A stretch of DNA of 64,000 nt from Geodermatophilus tzadiensis (GCF_003002915.1 NZ_PVTG01000002.1:1-64000), one strand, 5' to 3'; shown: positions 35,149 to 44,283, numbered from the stretch's first letter. Notes: a model not told the origin generated them from the sequence alone. Numbers and translations: made by a program.

Positions 35149-35897
35149 CCTCGCCTCCCCGCCCTCCGGACCCGTCCCCGGCGCTGGTGCCCGGGGAGGT
35201 GCGGGGGTACCGGCGGTTCCGGCTGACCGAGGACGGGTTGTGCCCGCCGGTGCACCTCGACGCCGGGCCCTGGCGCGGGCCGGTCGAGCGGGCCCGGTGC
35301 GCGGTCGACGAGGAGCACGTGCCGCCGCAGTGGGGGTGCGGCTGCGGGCTCTACGGCTGGTACCACCCCAGCCACACCGGCCTCGGCACGGGCTGGGGGA
35401 ACGTGACGGCGGTCGTCGCCGCCCGGGGCCGCGTCATCCTGGGCGACTCCGGCTTCCGCGCCGCGGCCGCGCGCGTCGTCGCCGTCAGCCTGCCCCCCGG
35501 CACCGGCCCGCGACGGCGGCGCCACTGGGAGCAGGTGCTCGCCGAGCGACACCCCGGGGTGTCGGTCCACCGCTCCCGGCGGCAGATGGTCCGCCGGCAC
35601 CCGCCCGAGGACCTCTCCGGGCTGGGCATCGACGTCCGTCCCAGCGCGGCCGTGCGCTACCGCTGGACCGCCCTGGCGCTGTGGCTGTGCGGCGTCCTCG
35701 CGGTGTGCTCGGTGGCGGTGCTCCCGCGCGGGGTGCTGGTCCGGATGGGCCCGGGGGAGTGGCTCGCCGTCCTCGCCTGCTTCGTCGCGTGGCAGGTGGC
35801 CCTCGGCTGGCTGGTCTGCCGGGCCTCCCCGCCTCCCGCGGGCGCCACCCGCGAGGAGCCCCCGTGGGCCGACGGCGGCGGGGAGGGGCCCCGATGA
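35145..35897 (+). CDS. Hypothetical membrane protein
   Basis: The 250-residue product has a cytoplasmic-type N-terminal domain with a conserved-looking core (GYRRFRLTEDGLCPP, then a stretch with CGCGLYGWYHPSH) followed by two transmembrane helices near 165-187 and 195-217. The CxCG..GW pattern suggests a metal or nucleotide site but this is speculative. Its start overlaps the 61-residue gene and its stop overlaps the next gene, so the three form an operon. I do not recognise a family. Confidence 0.65.
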   Translation: MTSPPRPPDPSPALVPGEVRGYRRFRLTEDGLCPPVHLDAGPWRGPVERARCAVDEEHVPPQWGCGCGLYGWYHPSHTGLGTGWGNVTAVVAARGRVILGDSGFRAAAARVVAVSLPPGTGPRRRRHWEQVLAERHPGVSVHRSRRQMVRRHPPEDLSGLGIDVRPSAAVRYRWTALALWLCGVLAVCSVAVLPRGVLVRMGPGEWLAVLACFVAWQVALGWLVCRASPPPAGATREEPPWADGGGEGPR

Positions 35898-36307
35898 GGA
35901 CCAGCCGGCTGGTGCTGACCGGCGCGGCGGTGGGCACGATCGTGGGCACGGCCCGCGCGGACCTGAACGCCACCCACGTGTTCAACCCCGAGTGGCCCCC
36001 GCACGCCCGGTTCCACGGCGCCGCCGGCTGGGGCACGGTGGCGGGCGCCCAGCTGGTGGCGCTGTGGCTGCTCTGGCGACCGGCGTCCTCGGCGGCCGAG
36101 GAGGACCTGGCGGCCCGGACTGCCGCGCTGCTGTCGGCGGTCGCCTGGGCGCCGTTCTTCCCCGCCCTCGCCACCCCCGGCACGGCGGTCGAGGACGAGC
36201 CCGGTCACCTGCCGCGGGTGGCCGGCGTGCCGCTCAACCTGGTCCCCGCCGGCCTGGTGCCGGCCGTCGCCGCCGTCGGCCTCCTGCTGCACCGGCACGG
36301 GCGGTAG
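35894..36307 (+). CDS. Small four-helix membrane protein (DUF6640-like)
   Basis: The 137-residue product has about four transmembrane helices and a conserved loop LNATHVFNPEWPPHARFHGA between the first and second. The loop and length recall a family I believe to be DUF6640, with no assigned function. The ATG overlaps the upstream stop (ATGA). It is the last gene of a three-gene operon and converges on the pyrophosphatase gene. Confidence 0.65.
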   Translation: MRTSRLVLTGAAVGTIVGTARADLNATHVFNPEWPPHARFHGAAGWGTVAGAQLVALWLLWRPASSAAEEDLAARTAALLSAVAWAPFFPALATPGTAVEDEPGHLPRVAGVPLNLVPAGLVPAVAAVGLLLHRHGR

Positions 36308-36312
36308 GCCAC

Positions 36313-36337
36313 CCGGGCCGGGTCGCCTGCGGCCCGG
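36313..36337. terminator. Weak hairpin between convergent genes
   Basis: Eight-base perfect arms (36313-36320 and 36330-36337) around nine bases, just before the ppa stop. Confidence 0.4.
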
Positions 36338-36343
36338 CGACGG

Positions 36344-36841
36344 TCAGCCGGCGGAGGCGGCCTGCTCGGCGTACCGGCGGCGGGCGTCCTCCAGCGCGGC
36401 GACCGCCTTCGCCTTGCGCTCCCAGCCGCGGGTCTCGGCCGACTTGTCCGGCGCCAGGGCCTCGTAGATCTCGAAGAAGTGCCAGATCTCGGCGATCTGG
36501 TGCATCGGCACGTCCTCGAGCTCCTGCAGGCGCTGCTGCCGCGGGTCGTGGGCGGGCACGCACAGCAGCTTGGCGTCCGGCCCGCGCTTGTCGTCCACCC
36601 AGAACACCGCGATGACCCGGGCGCGGACCAGGCAGCCGGGGAAGGTGGGCTCGCCCAGCAGGAGCAGCGCGTCGATGGGGTCGCCGTCCTCGGCGATGGT
36701 CTCCGGCACGAAGCCGTAGTCGCCCGGGTAGCCGGTCGCGGTGAAGAGCATCCGGTCCAGCCGGATCCGGCCGAGCCGCTGGTCGTACTCGTACCTGTTC
36801 CGGGAGCCCTTCGGCACCTCGACGATCACGTCGGCTTCCAC
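36344..36841 (-). CDS. ppa: Inorganic pyrophosphatase
   Basis: The 165-residue product is a family I soluble pyrophosphatase that hydrolyses PPi to drive biosynthesis. Key motifs are KGSRNRYEYD, the metal-binding signature around DGDPIDALLL, and the ERKAKAVAALEDA ending. Length is typical of actinobacteria. The GTG start has GGAGGAGGG six bases upstream. Single gene. Confidence 0.96.
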   Translation of the reverse strand: MEADVIVEVPKGSRNRYEYDQRLGRIRLDRMLFTATGYPGDYGFVPETIAEDGDPIDALLLLGEPTFPGCLVRARVIAVFWVDDKRGPDAKLLCVPAHDPRQQRLQELEDVPMHQIAEIWHFFEIYEALAPDKSAETRGWERKAKAVAALEDARRRYAEQAASAG

Positions 36842-36959
36842 GGACGCCCTCCTCCGGTGCGGGGATCGCGGTACCCGGCGGAGCCGGCTGCGGCCCGACC
36901 CTGACGCCGGTCCCGCCCGGCGGCAACTCGACCCGGCCGCCGCGACGCGTGAGCGAGGG

Positions 36960-37415
36960 TCAGGCGGACGGCGTCACCAGCCTCGTCACGTCGCCGGCGA
37001 GCTCGGCCAGCCGGTCGCACTGCTGCAGGGACAGGGCCCGGGGCTGCTCGTCGAAGACGCACAGCGTGCCGATGGTCGAGCCGTCGACGACGAGCGGCGC
37101 GCTGGCGTAGCCGCGCACGCGGGCGTTCCGGCCGTCGACCCACGGGTTGCCGGTGAAGCCGGGCTCCTCGGCGAGGTCGGTGAAGGCGTACACGTCGGGG
37201 GCGTCCCCGGTGACCTGGGCGCAGATCGAGTCCGCGAGCGGGGAGTCGGTGCCGGCGAATCCGTGGCTGCCGACCTGCCGCTGCCGGTCGCCGTCGAACA
37301 GGTTCACCGTCGCCTTCGGCATGCCGGTGGCCGCGGCGGCGGCCCGGACCAGCTCGCCGAGCTCCGGGCCGGCCGCCCGGGCGGTGGCGGTCTCGGGGGT
37401 GGGCGGGGTGGTCAC
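36960..37415 (-). CDS. GAF domain protein
   Basis: The 151-residue product is essentially one GAF domain: ELVRAAAAATGMPKATVNLF, a DSICAQVT region, GYASAPLVVDGSTIGTLCVF and a final helix. Stand-alone GAF proteins sense small molecules, redox or light-derived ligands and often feed signalling partners, none of which is adjacent. I take the GTG at 37415 because residues upstream are low-complexity without family precedent. The 1-base-to-protein context (ppa on the same strand, 118 bases downstream) gives no clue to partner. Confidence 0.8.
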   Translation of the reverse strand: MTTPPTPETATARAAGPELGELVRAAAAATGMPKATVNLFDGDRQRQVGSHGFAGTDSPLADSICAQVTGDAPDVYAFTDLAEEPGFTGNPWVDGRNARVRGYASAPLVVDGSTIGTLCVFDEQPRALSLQQCDRLAELAGDVTRLVTPSA

Positions 37416-37505
37416 CGGAGGTGTCCTCTCGTCGGCGGTGCGGGCTCTCGACCGAGGTGATCGGCCGGTCCCGGACCCGACTTGAGCACCTCCCCGGGGG
37501 AACGG

Positions 37506-37539
37506 CCGTCGCCCGGCGCCTGAGGGCACCGGGCGACGG
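37506..37539 (-). terminator. Hairpin after the 99-residue gene
   Basis: Perfect 11-base arms (37506-37516 and 37529-37539) around 12 bases, located 20 bases past the stop of the minus-strand gene ending at 37559. Confidence 0.65.
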
Positions 37540-37558
37540 GGGTGCAGCGCGCTGCGGC

Positions 37559-37858
37559 TCAGGCCGCCGCGCGGTGGTGGTGGCAGCGGCCGCCGCTGGT
37601 GGCGCGGGCGGCGCAGGGGGCACCGGCGCGGGTCACGCCGCCGCTGTCGCCGCAGCGGGCCGGCGCGGCCGGCCGCTCGACGGCCACGGGGCGGGGGAAG
37701 GCCAGGACGACGGCGTCGGGTCCCTCGGCCGGGGCGGCCGGGAGCGGCGCGGCGGACGGGGCCGGCGCGGTGCGCCCGGCGGACCGGCGCAGGAGGGAGG
37801 CGGCGGTGAGACCGGCGGTGAAGGCGGCGAGGGCGGTGGCGAGGTGGCTGGCGCGCAT
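37559..37858 (-). CDS. Small membrane protein with a C-terminal Cys/His motif
   Basis: The 99-residue product has a hydrophobic N-terminus (about 4-22) that could be an anchor or signal, a proline/alanine middle and a C-terminal cluster CGDSGGVTRAGAPC, then GGRCHHH. The spacing (C...T.AG.PC......GG.C..H) resembles small zinc-binding cassettes found in bacterial proteins such as DUF5763-like domains. The ribosome site is weak and the gene sits 74 bases after selO on the same strand. Reality of the gene rests on the motif and codon pattern. Confidence 0.5.
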   Translation of the reverse strand: MRASHLATALAAFTAGLTAASLLRRSAGRTAPAPSAAPLPAAPAEGPDAVVLAFPRPVAVERPAAPARCGDSGGVTRAGAPCAARATSGGRCHHHRAAA

Positions 37859-37932
37859 GCCCGCTTCATCGGCGGTCCGCGCACCCGGCGGGACCCGCAC
37901 GCCCCAGCCGTCCCACCCGTCGCACCGGCCGG

Positions 37933-39405
37933 TCAGGTGCCGCAGAAGGTCGTGTAGGCGCCGAAGGTCTCCGGCGCCGGCGCGGCGTACCGCTCCAGGC
38001 CCGGGCGCTCCTCGAACGGCCGCGTCACCGCGTCGAGCAGCCGGTGCAGCGGGTCGAGGTCGCCGTCCGACGCGGCGGCCAGCGCCTCCTCGACCAGGTG
38101 GTTGCGCGGGACGTAGACGGGGTTGACCCGGTCCATCGCGTCGGCGTCCGGGGTCAGGGCCCGCCACCGCGCCAGCCAGCCGTCGATCCCGGCCAGGTCC
38201 AGGAAGAGCTCCCGCGTCGGCTCGGCGGCGCCCCGCGCCGCACCGGAGAGGCCGCGGGAGAACGAGGTCAGGTCCACGCGGCCGGCGGTGAGCAACGCCA
38301 GCAGGTCGTCGTACAGCGCCCGCGCCACCTCGTCGTCCAGGCCCCCGGGCAGGCCCAGCTTGCGCCGCATGCCCTCGGACCAGGCGTCGTTGTAGGCCGG
38401 GCGGAACCCGCCGAGCGAGGCCACCGCCACCTCGATCGCCGCCTCCTGCTCGTCGGCCAGCAGCGGCAGCAGCGCCTCGGCGAAGCGGGCCAGGTCCCAC
38501 TCGGCCACGATCGGCTGGTTGCCGTACGCGTAGCGCCCGCCGACGTCGATCGAGCTGTAGACCGTCGCCGGGTCGAACGCGTCGAGGAACGCGCAGGGGC
38601 CGTAGTCGATGGTCTCGCCGGAGACGGTCACGTTGTCGGTGTTCATCACCCCGTGCACGAACCCGACGAGCATCCACCGCGCCACCAGCGACGCCTGCGC
38701 GGCCACCACGGACTCGAACAGCGCGACGTAGGGCTGGGGCGCGTCGGCCGCCGCCGGGTGGTGCCGGGCGATCGCGTGGTCGGCCAGCCGGCGCAGCAGG
38801 TCGGCGTCGCCGGTCGCCCGCGCGTACTGGAAGCTGCCCACCCGCAGGTGGCTGGCCGCCACCCGCGCCAGCACGGCGCCGGGCAGCACCGTCTCGCGGC
38901 GCACCGGCCGGCCCGTGGCGACGACGGCCAGCGACCGCGTCGTGGGGATGCCGAGGGCGTGCATCGCCTCGCTGACGACGTACTCGCGCAGCATCGGACC
39001 CAGGGCGGCCAGGCCGTCGGCGCCGCCCCGCGCGAACGGCGTCCGCCCCGACCCCTTGAGCGCCAGGTCGCGCAGCCGGCCCTCGCCGTCGGTGAGCTCG
39101 CCCAGCAGCAGCGCCCGGCCGTCGCCCAGCCGCGGCACGAAGCCGCCGAACTGGTGCCCGGCGTAGGCCTGCGCCACCGGGGTGGCGCCCTCGGGGACCG
39201 CGGTGCCGGTCAGCAGGCCGACGCCGTCGGGGCCGCGCAGCCACGACGGGTCCAGTCCGAGCTCACCGGCCAGCGGTTCGTTGAGCACGAGCAGCCGCGG
39301 GTCGGGAGCGGCCTCCGCCTGCCACGGGACCGCCATCTCCGGCAGCTCGCGGGCGAAGCGGTCGCTCAGGGTGACGGTCGGCGGCGGGGCGACACTCACG
39401 CCCAC
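37933..39405 (-). CDS. selO: Protein adenylyltransferase SelO (YdiU/UPF0061)
   Basis: The 490-residue product is a pseudokinase-fold enzyme that AMPylates Ser, Thr or Tyr residues on redox proteins. Conserved strings include [59 protein letters not shown] (catalytic aspartate region) and [15 protein letters not shown]. The C-terminus ends TFCGT, with the cysteine at the position that is selenocysteine in animal SelO. GGAGGG lies upstream of the GTG at 39405. A second GTG at 39399 is also possible. Confidence 0.94.
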   Translation of the reverse strand: MGVSVAPPPTVTLSDRFARELPEMAVPWQAEAAPDPRLLVLNEPLAGELGLDPSWLRGPDGVGLLTGTAVPEGATPVAQAYAGHQFGGFVPRLGDGRALLLGELTDGEGRLRDLALKGSGRTPFARGGADGLAALGPMLREYVVSEAMHALGIPTTRSLAVVATGRPVRRETVLPGAVLARVAASHLRVGSFQYARATGDADLLRRLADHAIARHHPAAADAPQPYVALFESVVAAQASLVARWMLVGFVHGVMNTDNVTVSGETIDYGPCAFLDAFDPATVYSSIDVGGRYAYGNQPIVAEWDLARFAEALLPLLADEQEAAIEVAVASLGGFRPAYNDAWSEGMRRKLGLPGGLDDEVARALYDDLLALLTAGRVDLTSFSRGLSGAARGAAEPTRELFLDLAGIDGWLARWRALTPDADAMDRVNPVYVPRNHLVEEALAAASDGDLDPLHRLLDAVTRPFEERPGLERYAAPAPETFGAYTTFCGT

Positions 39406-39520
39406 GACGGTACGTCCCTCCCGCCACCCCGGCGGAACGGTTCCGTGCGTGATGGGCGCTGACCTGGGGTAACGCCCCCACCGCGTGTCCAGAACGTCCT
39501 GCGACGAAGGAGGATGAGCG

Positions 39521-40351
39521 ATGACCACCAAGGTCGAGAAGTCGATCCAGGTCGACGTCCCGGTGACGACCGCCTACAACCAGTGGACGCAGTTCGAGGA
39601 CTTCCCGCACTTCATGGGCGGGGTCAAGGAGGTCCGCCAGCTCACCGACGACCGGATGCACTGGGTCGCCGAGATCGCCGGCGTGCGGCGCGAGTGGGAG
39701 GCCGCCGTCCTCGAGCAGGAGCCCGACCGCAAGGTCGCCTGGGCGGCCACCAGCGGTGCGACCAACGCCGGGGCCGTCCGGTTCGAGCCCGCCGGGCCGA
39801 GCTCGACCATCGTGTACCTGGAGCTCGAGTACGAGCCCGAGGGCCTGGTGGAGCAGGTGGGCGACAAGCTGGGCATCGTCGGGCGGCAGGCACAGTCCGA
39901 CCTCGAGCGGTTCAAGGAGCTGGTCGAGAGCCAGGGTTACGCCACCGGCGCCTGGCGCGGCTCGGTCAACGAGCACGTCGACGTCGGCACCCCCACCACC
40001 AGCGACGCCTACGGCTCGCACGGCGACAAGGGCAAGGCCGGTGTCTCGGGCGTGGCCGTCGCCGCCGGCGTGGCCGCGGTCGCGGGCGCCGCGGCGGCCG
40101 GGGTGGCCGCGGCGACGTCGTCGTCCGGGAGCCGGCAGGAGGAGGTGCCGCCGCCGACCACGGAGGGCGTCGTCCAGCCGCAGGAGGTGACCGTCGTCGA
40201 GCAGCCGCCGCCGGACGCCGTGGTGCGCGACGACGTGCTCGTCCCGGAGTCCGGGTCCGAGGGCTACACCGCGACCTCGTCCACCGAGGGCGTCGAGCAC
40301 GACGTGCGGCGGGACGGCGACGACCCGATGATCGGCGGCGGCAACCGCTGA
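39521..40351 (+). CDS. SRPBCC (polyketide-cyclase-like) protein with acidic tail
   Basis: The 276-residue product has an N-terminal SRPBCC fold (about 1-150: [20 protein letters not shown], then [15 protein letters not shown]) of the START/polyketide-cyclase type that binds a hydrophobic ligand in a deep cavity. An alanine-rich hydrophobic segment follows (about 175-200) and then an acidic, proline-rich tail. The layout suggests a lipid-binding domain tethered to the membrane or aggregating on it. A full AAGGAGGATG ribosome site precedes the ATG. Similar proteins are common in desiccation-tolerant actinobacteria but their role is unknown. Confidence 0.8.
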   Translation: MTTKVEKSIQVDVPVTTAYNQWTQFEDFPHFMGGVKEVRQLTDDRMHWVAEIAGVRREWEAAVLEQEPDRKVAWAATSGATNAGAVRFEPAGPSSTIVYLELEYEPEGLVEQVGDKLGIVGRQAQSDLERFKELVESQGYATGAWRGSVNEHVDVGTPTTSDAYGSHGDKGKAGVSGVAVAAGVAAVAGAAAAGVAAATSSSGSRQEEVPPPTTEGVVQPQEVTVVEQPPPDAVVRDDVLVPESGSEGYTATSSTEGVEHDVRRDGDDPMIGGGNR

Positions 40352-40358
40352 CCGCACC

Positions 40359-40396
40359 CGGTGGCCGGGAGGGGCGGACGTCCCTCCCGGCCACCG
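40359..40396 (+). terminator. Intergenic terminator
   Basis: Perfect 15-base arms (40359-40373 and 40382-40396) with an eight-base loop separate the SRPBCC gene from the aldo/keto reductase gene on the same strand. Confidence 0.85.
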
Positions 40397-40412
40397 TTCT
40401 CGAGGAGGACCC

Positions 40413-41438
40413 GTGGAGTACCGCACGCTCGGCCGCAGCGGCTGCGCCGTCTCCGCCCTCGCCCTGGGCACGATGACCTTCGGCGCCGAGACCGACGAGA
40501 CCGGCGCGCACGAGCAGCTCGACGTGTTCGTCGAGGCCGGCGGCACGCTGGTCGACACCGCCGACGTCTACTCCGCCGGCGCGGCCGAGGAGATCACCGG
40601 GCGCTGGCTGGCCGCCCGCCCGGCCGAGGTCCGCGACCGCGTCGTCCTCGCCACCAAGGGCCGGATGCCGATGGGGGAGGAGCCCAACGCCGTCGGCAAC
40701 TCCCGCCGTCACCTGCGCCGGGCGCTCGACGACTCGCTGCGCCGGCTCGGCGTCGACCACGTCGACCTCTACCAGCTGCACGCCTGGGACCCGCTCACGC
40801 CGCTCGAGGAGACGCTGCGCTTCCTCGACGACGCCGTCCGCGCGGGCAAGATCGGCTACCCGGGCCTGTCGAACTTCCTCGGCTGGCAGGTGCAGCAGGC
40901 CGTGGACCTCGCCGAGCGCGAGCACCTCGCCGTCCCGGTGACGCTGCAGCCCTCCTACAGCCTGCTCGTGCGGCAGGTCGAGTTCGAGATCGTGCCCGCC
41001 TGCCGGCACAACGGCCTGGGCCTGCTGCCCTGGGGGCCGCTCGGCGGCGGCTGGCTGTCGGGCAAGTACACCCGCGAGCAGCGGCCCACGGGCGCGACGC
41101 GGCTGGGCGAGGACCCCGCCCGCGGCATGGAGGCCTACGACCGGGTCGGCGGGCGCGAGCGCACCTGGGACGTGCTCGAGGCCGTGCAGGACGTCGCCGA
41201 GGCCCGCGGGGCGTCGATGGCGCAGGTGGCGCTGGCCTGGCTGGCCGCACGGCCGGCGGTGACCTCGGTGGTCCTCGGCGCCCGCACCACCGAGCAGCTG
41301 CGCGGCAACCTGGCCGCCGCCGACGTCGTGCTGGACGACGACGAGACCGCCCGCCTCGACGCGGTCAGCGACCCCGGCGCGGCCGACTACCCCTACGGCG
41401 AGATCGGCGTCGAGCAGCGCACCCGCGCGCTGCCCTGA
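40413..41438 (+). CDS. Aldo/keto reductase
   Basis: The 341-residue product is an NADPH-dependent (beta/alpha)8 oxidoreductase. It shows the family's catalytic tetrad context: DTADVYSAG (Asp and Tyr), the lysine in VLATKGRMP and histidine in YQLHAWDP. The cofactor region SVVLGARTTEQLRGNL lies near the C-terminus. It resembles the YghZ/PdxI-type subgroup acting on aldehydes or ketones. GAGGAGG precedes the GTG. Substrate unknown. Confidence 0.92.
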   Translation: MEYRTLGRSGCAVSALALGTMTFGAETDETGAHEQLDVFVEAGGTLVDTADVYSAGAAEEITGRWLAARPAEVRDRVVLATKGRMPMGEEPNAVGNSRRHLRRALDDSLRRLGVDHVDLYQLHAWDPLTPLEETLRFLDDAVRAGKIGYPGLSNFLGWQVQQAVDLAEREHLAVPVTLQPSYSLLVRQVEFEIVPACRHNGLGLLPWGPLGGGWLSGKYTREQRPTGATRLGEDPARGMEAYDRVGGRERTWDVLEAVQDVAEARGASMAQVALAWLAARPAVTSVVLGARTTEQLRGNLAAADVVLDDDETARLDAVSDPGAADYPYGEIGVEQRTRALP

Positions 41439-41444
41439 CCGCGG

Positions 41445-41484
41445 CGCGGGGACCCGGCACCCACCCGGGCACCGGGTCCCCGCG
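41445..41484. terminator. Bidirectional terminator
   Basis: Perfect 13-base arms (41445-41457 and 41472-41484) with a 14-base loop between convergent genes. Confidence 0.75.
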
Positions 41485-41492
41485 GAGCAGCC

Positions 41493-42743
41493 CTACCGCC
41501 GGCCGGTGAGCCGACTCGCCGTCTGCACGATCTGCTCGTAGCGCGGCCGCCCGGCCTGGGCCCCGACGACGTAGCCCGCACCGAGGCCGGCGCCCAGCGA
41601 GGCCATCCGCACGACCCGCCTGCCCCGCTTGCGCGCCCGGTGGCCGGCCTTGACGACCGCCTCGGGCACCTCCTCGACGGCGCGCTCCGCGCGCATCGCC
41701 GCGCGCAGGCCGGTCCGGCCCAACTCGGCGCCGGCCTCGGCCGCCTTGGACACGGCGGTCGCGGCGAGCCCGGCACCGGCGTCGACCGCCCGGAGCGCGG
41801 CCCCGGTGCCCACGCCCGCGCTGTGCTGCAGCGCGGCGCCGGTCGAGGCCAGCAGCGGCCCGGCCTGCGCGGCGGCCTCCGCCGCGCGGGCCCGCACGAC
41901 GGGAGCGGCCGCGGCCGCCTGCTGCGCGGTCACCACGGCCGCCCGGCCCACCGAGTCCACCCCGGCGCGCGACGCCGTCCCGACCACCTGCGCGGCGGTC
42001 GCGGCGAGCGGCGCCACCGACGCCGACAGCTGCGCGAGCCGGGCCCGGCCCGCCGTGGCCTGCGCCGCGGTCTGCCGCCGCGCCCGCCGGCCCACGCGCC
42101 CGGCCTGCCGCGACGCCGAGCGCGATGCCCTCCGCGAGGCCTTCCGTGACGCCCGGCCGGCCCTCCGCGACACCTTCGCGGCGGGCCGCTGCCGGCGGCG
42201 GGTCAGGGAGAAGACCGTGCCCCCGAGCGCCAGGACCGCGGCCACCACGGCGGCGATCTGCCCGGCGCGCCCGGCCGACCGGTCGGGCGCCGAGCCGTCG
42301 CGGCCGAAGTCGCGGTCGCCGGGCTGGGCCACCGGCGGCGGGGGCTCGGTGGGCAGCGCCTCGGGGTCCCGGGGCGCGACGGGAGCGGGCTCGGCCTCGG
42401 CGGCCGGCAGCACGCTCTCCGACGCGTCGGTCGAGTACTGGATGCCGTAGTGCAGGTAGAGCTCGGTCTCCTGGTCGGTGGTCAGCCGGCGGCTCTCGCC
42501 GTAGCGCGGCGCGGCGAGCACGGCGGTGCGCTCGACGACCACCCGCACCCGGCCGTCGTCGTCGGTGGCGTCGAGCAGCGGCACCGCGACGACGGCGTCG
42601 TCCACCTCGGCGTACATCCACTCGGGCGCGCCGGTGTCCTCGTCGGCGAGCAGGTGCGTGACCCGGCCGATCTCGGTCCCGTCGCGGCCGACCACCGTCC
42701 GGCCGACCCAGTCGCGCACGGAGTCCCGGTCGGGGAGTGCCAT
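41493..42743 (-). CDS. PRC-barrel protein with helical tail and RYEQI motif
   Basis: The 416-residue product starts with a PRC-barrel (about 1-95: VGRTVVGRDGTEIGRVTHLL onward). A linker and one transmembrane segment follow (about 162-182, GQIAAVVAAVLALGGTVFSL). Then comes a long basic/alanine helical region like a histone H1 or lysine-rich envelope protein, and the C-terminus is GYVVGAQAGRPRYEQIVQTA. The last motif recurs in the 154-residue protein at 27.8 kb. GGGAG precedes the ATG. A role at the membrane/nucleoid interface or in envelope stress is guesswork; no family with this full layout is known to me. Confidence 0.7.
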   Translation of the reverse strand: MALPDRDSVRDWVGRTVVGRDGTEIGRVTHLLADEDTGAPEWMYAEVDDAVVAVPLLDATDDDGRVRVVVERTAVLAAPRYGESRRLTTDQETELYLHYGIQYSTDASESVLPAAEAEPAPVAPRDPEALPTEPPPPVAQPGDRDFGRDGSAPDRSAGRAGQIAAVVAAVLALGGTVFSLTRRRQRPAAKVSRRAGRASRKASRRASRSASRQAGRVGRRARRQTAAQATAGRARLAQLSASVAPLAATAAQVVGTASRAGVDSVGRAAVVTAQQAAAAAPVVRARAAEAAAQAGPLLASTGAALQHSAGVGTGAALRAVDAGAGLAATAVSKAAEAGAELGRTGLRAAMRAERAVEEVPEAVVKAGHRARKRGRRVVRMASLGAGLGAGYVVGAQAGRPRYEQIVQTASRLTGRR

Positions 42744-42905
42744 GGTCGTCTCCCAGCTGAGTTCGCGGCGGCGCCCTCGTGGCCCGCCTCGTCCGCGCCG
42801 CCGTACCCCTCCGACCTGGGCCCAACCGGAACGGAGGAGGACGCGACCTGCGGTGACGGCCCGGCTACCCCCGCGCGGCACCCACCGCCGACCGGGCCGG
42901 ACCGC

Positions 42906-43151
42906 TCAGGCGCGCACGGCCTCCCGGACCTCCCGCAGCGACGGGTTGGTCAGGTACCGCCCATCGACGACGACGGTGGGCGAGACCTCCCAGCCCTCGG
43001 GGTGGTGCGCCCGGACGGCGGCGGCACCGTCGGGATCGTCGGCGAAGCGCACCGAGCGGTGGGGGAGGCGGGCCAGCGCCAGCTGCGCCCGCAGCTTCGC
43101 CGAGAAGGGACAGCCCGGCTTGTAGTACACGGTGACGGCCTGGTCGGTCAT
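42906..43151 (-). CDS. Glutaredoxin-like (NrdH-type) protein
   Basis: The 81-residue product is a compact thioredoxin-fold protein with the redox motif CPFS at 14-17 (only the first position is Cys), the cis-proline in VSPTVVVDG and a C-terminal NPSLREVREAV helix. Monothiol CPxS glutaredoxins act in Fe-S handling or in reducing mixed disulfides. In mycothiol-producing actinobacteria, mycoredoxins have CxxC, so this is a variant. AGGAG precedes the ATG at 43151. Confidence 0.85.
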   Translation of the reverse strand: MTDQAVTVYYKPGCPFSAKLRAQLALARLPHRSVRFADDPDGAAAVRAHHPEGWEVSPTVVVDGRYLTNPSLREVREAVRA

Positions 43152-43261
43152 GACGACTCCTGCTCTCGAGCCCGCGGCGGGCACGCTCCTCCGCTGCGCT
43201 CGCCCGGGCAAGTGGGTTGCTCCGCCGCGCGGCGCGGTGTCCCGCCGGGCAGGCTGGGCCC

Positions 43262-44230
43262 GTGAGCTGGCTGGTCACCGGGGGCGCCGGGTACGTCGGG
43301 GCGCACGTCGTGCGCGCCATGGTGGCGGCGGGGGAGGACGTCGTCGTGCTCGACGACCTGTCGACCGGCGACGCCGACCGGCTGGCCGGGCTGCCCGGCG
43401 TGCCGCTGGAGGTCGGCTCCGTGCGCGACCGCGGGATGGTCCGGCGGGTGCTGCGCGAGAACGGCGTGACCGGGGTGGTGCACCTGGCGGCCAAGAAGCA
43501 GGTCGCCGAGTCGGTGGCCGACCCGCTGCTGTACTGGGCCGAGAACGTCGAGGGCCTGGTCGCGCTGCTCGAGGGCTGCCGCGCCAAGGGCGTCACCCGC
43601 TTCGTGTTCTCCTCCAGCGCCTCGGTGTACGGCACGCCCGACGCCGAGCGGGTCGACGAGGACACCGTCTGCCGCCCGCTGTCGCCCTACGGCCGCACCA
43701 AGCTGGCCGGTGAGGACCTGCTGCGCGACTGCGCCGCCTGGGGGCTGGCCGCCACCAGCCTGCGCTACTTCAACGTGGCCGGTGCGGCGGCTCCCGAGCT
43801 CGGCGACCGGGGGACGGCGAACCTGGTGCCGTTGGTCTTCGCCGCCCTCGACGCCGGCCGGCCGCCCCAGCTGTTCGGCGACGACCACCCGACACCCGAC
43901 GGCAGCCCGGTGCGCGACTTCGTGCACGTCTCCGACGTCGCCGACGCGCACGTGGCCGCGGCCCGCGCGCTGGCCGCCGGCCGGCCCGGCGGCACGTACA
44001 ACGTCGGCCGCGGCGAGGGCAGCAGCGTGCGGGAGGTGCTGCGCGTCGTCGCCGAGGTCACCGGCGGGGACACCACGCCCGAGGTGGCCGGCCGCCGTCC
44101 CGGGGACCCGGCGCGCGTGGTGGCCGCCGTCGACCGGATCGGCCGCGACCTCGGCTTCCGGGCCACCCGCGACCTGCGGGAGATGATCACCAGCGCGTGG
44201 ACCGCCTGGCGGGCGCTGCAGCCCCTGTAG
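43262..44230 (+). CDS. galE: UDP-glucose 4-epimerase-like NAD-dependent epimerase
   Basis: The 322-residue product is an extended short-chain dehydrogenase with NAD motif TGGAGYVG near the N-terminus, catalytic SSSASVYG (Ser/Thr) and YGRTK (Tyr-x3-Lys), plus FNVAGA and VRDFVHVSDVADAH typical of UDP-galactose/glucose epimerases. It interconverts UDP-sugars for envelope polysaccharides. The GTG at 43262 gives the normal short N-terminus. Substrate specificity among UDP-hexoses cannot be read directly. Single gene with its own terminator. Confidence 0.88.
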   Translation: MSWLVTGGAGYVGAHVVRAMVAAGEDVVVLDDLSTGDADRLAGLPGVPLEVGSVRDRGMVRRVLRENGVTGVVHLAAKKQVAESVADPLLYWAENVEGLVALLEGCRAKGVTRFVFSSSASVYGTPDAERVDEDTVCRPLSPYGRTKLAGEDLLRDCAAWGLAATSLRYFNVAGAAAPELGDRGTANLVPLVFAALDAGRPPQLFGDDHPTPDGSPVRDFVHVSDVADAHVAAARALAAGRPGGTYNVGRGEGSSVREVLRVVAEVTGGDTTPEVAGRRPGDPARVVAAVDRIGRDLGFRATRDLREMITSAWTAWRALQPL

Positions 44231-44242
44231 TGCCCCTTCGGA

Positions 44243-44283
44243 CGGTCGTGCTCTGCCCACGGAGGCGGGGCAGAGCACGACCG
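44243..44283. terminator. Bidirectional terminator
   Basis: Perfect 16-base arms (44243-44258 and 44268-44283) with a nine-base loop end both galE and the minus-strand cluster that finishes with the VOC gene. Confidence 0.88.
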
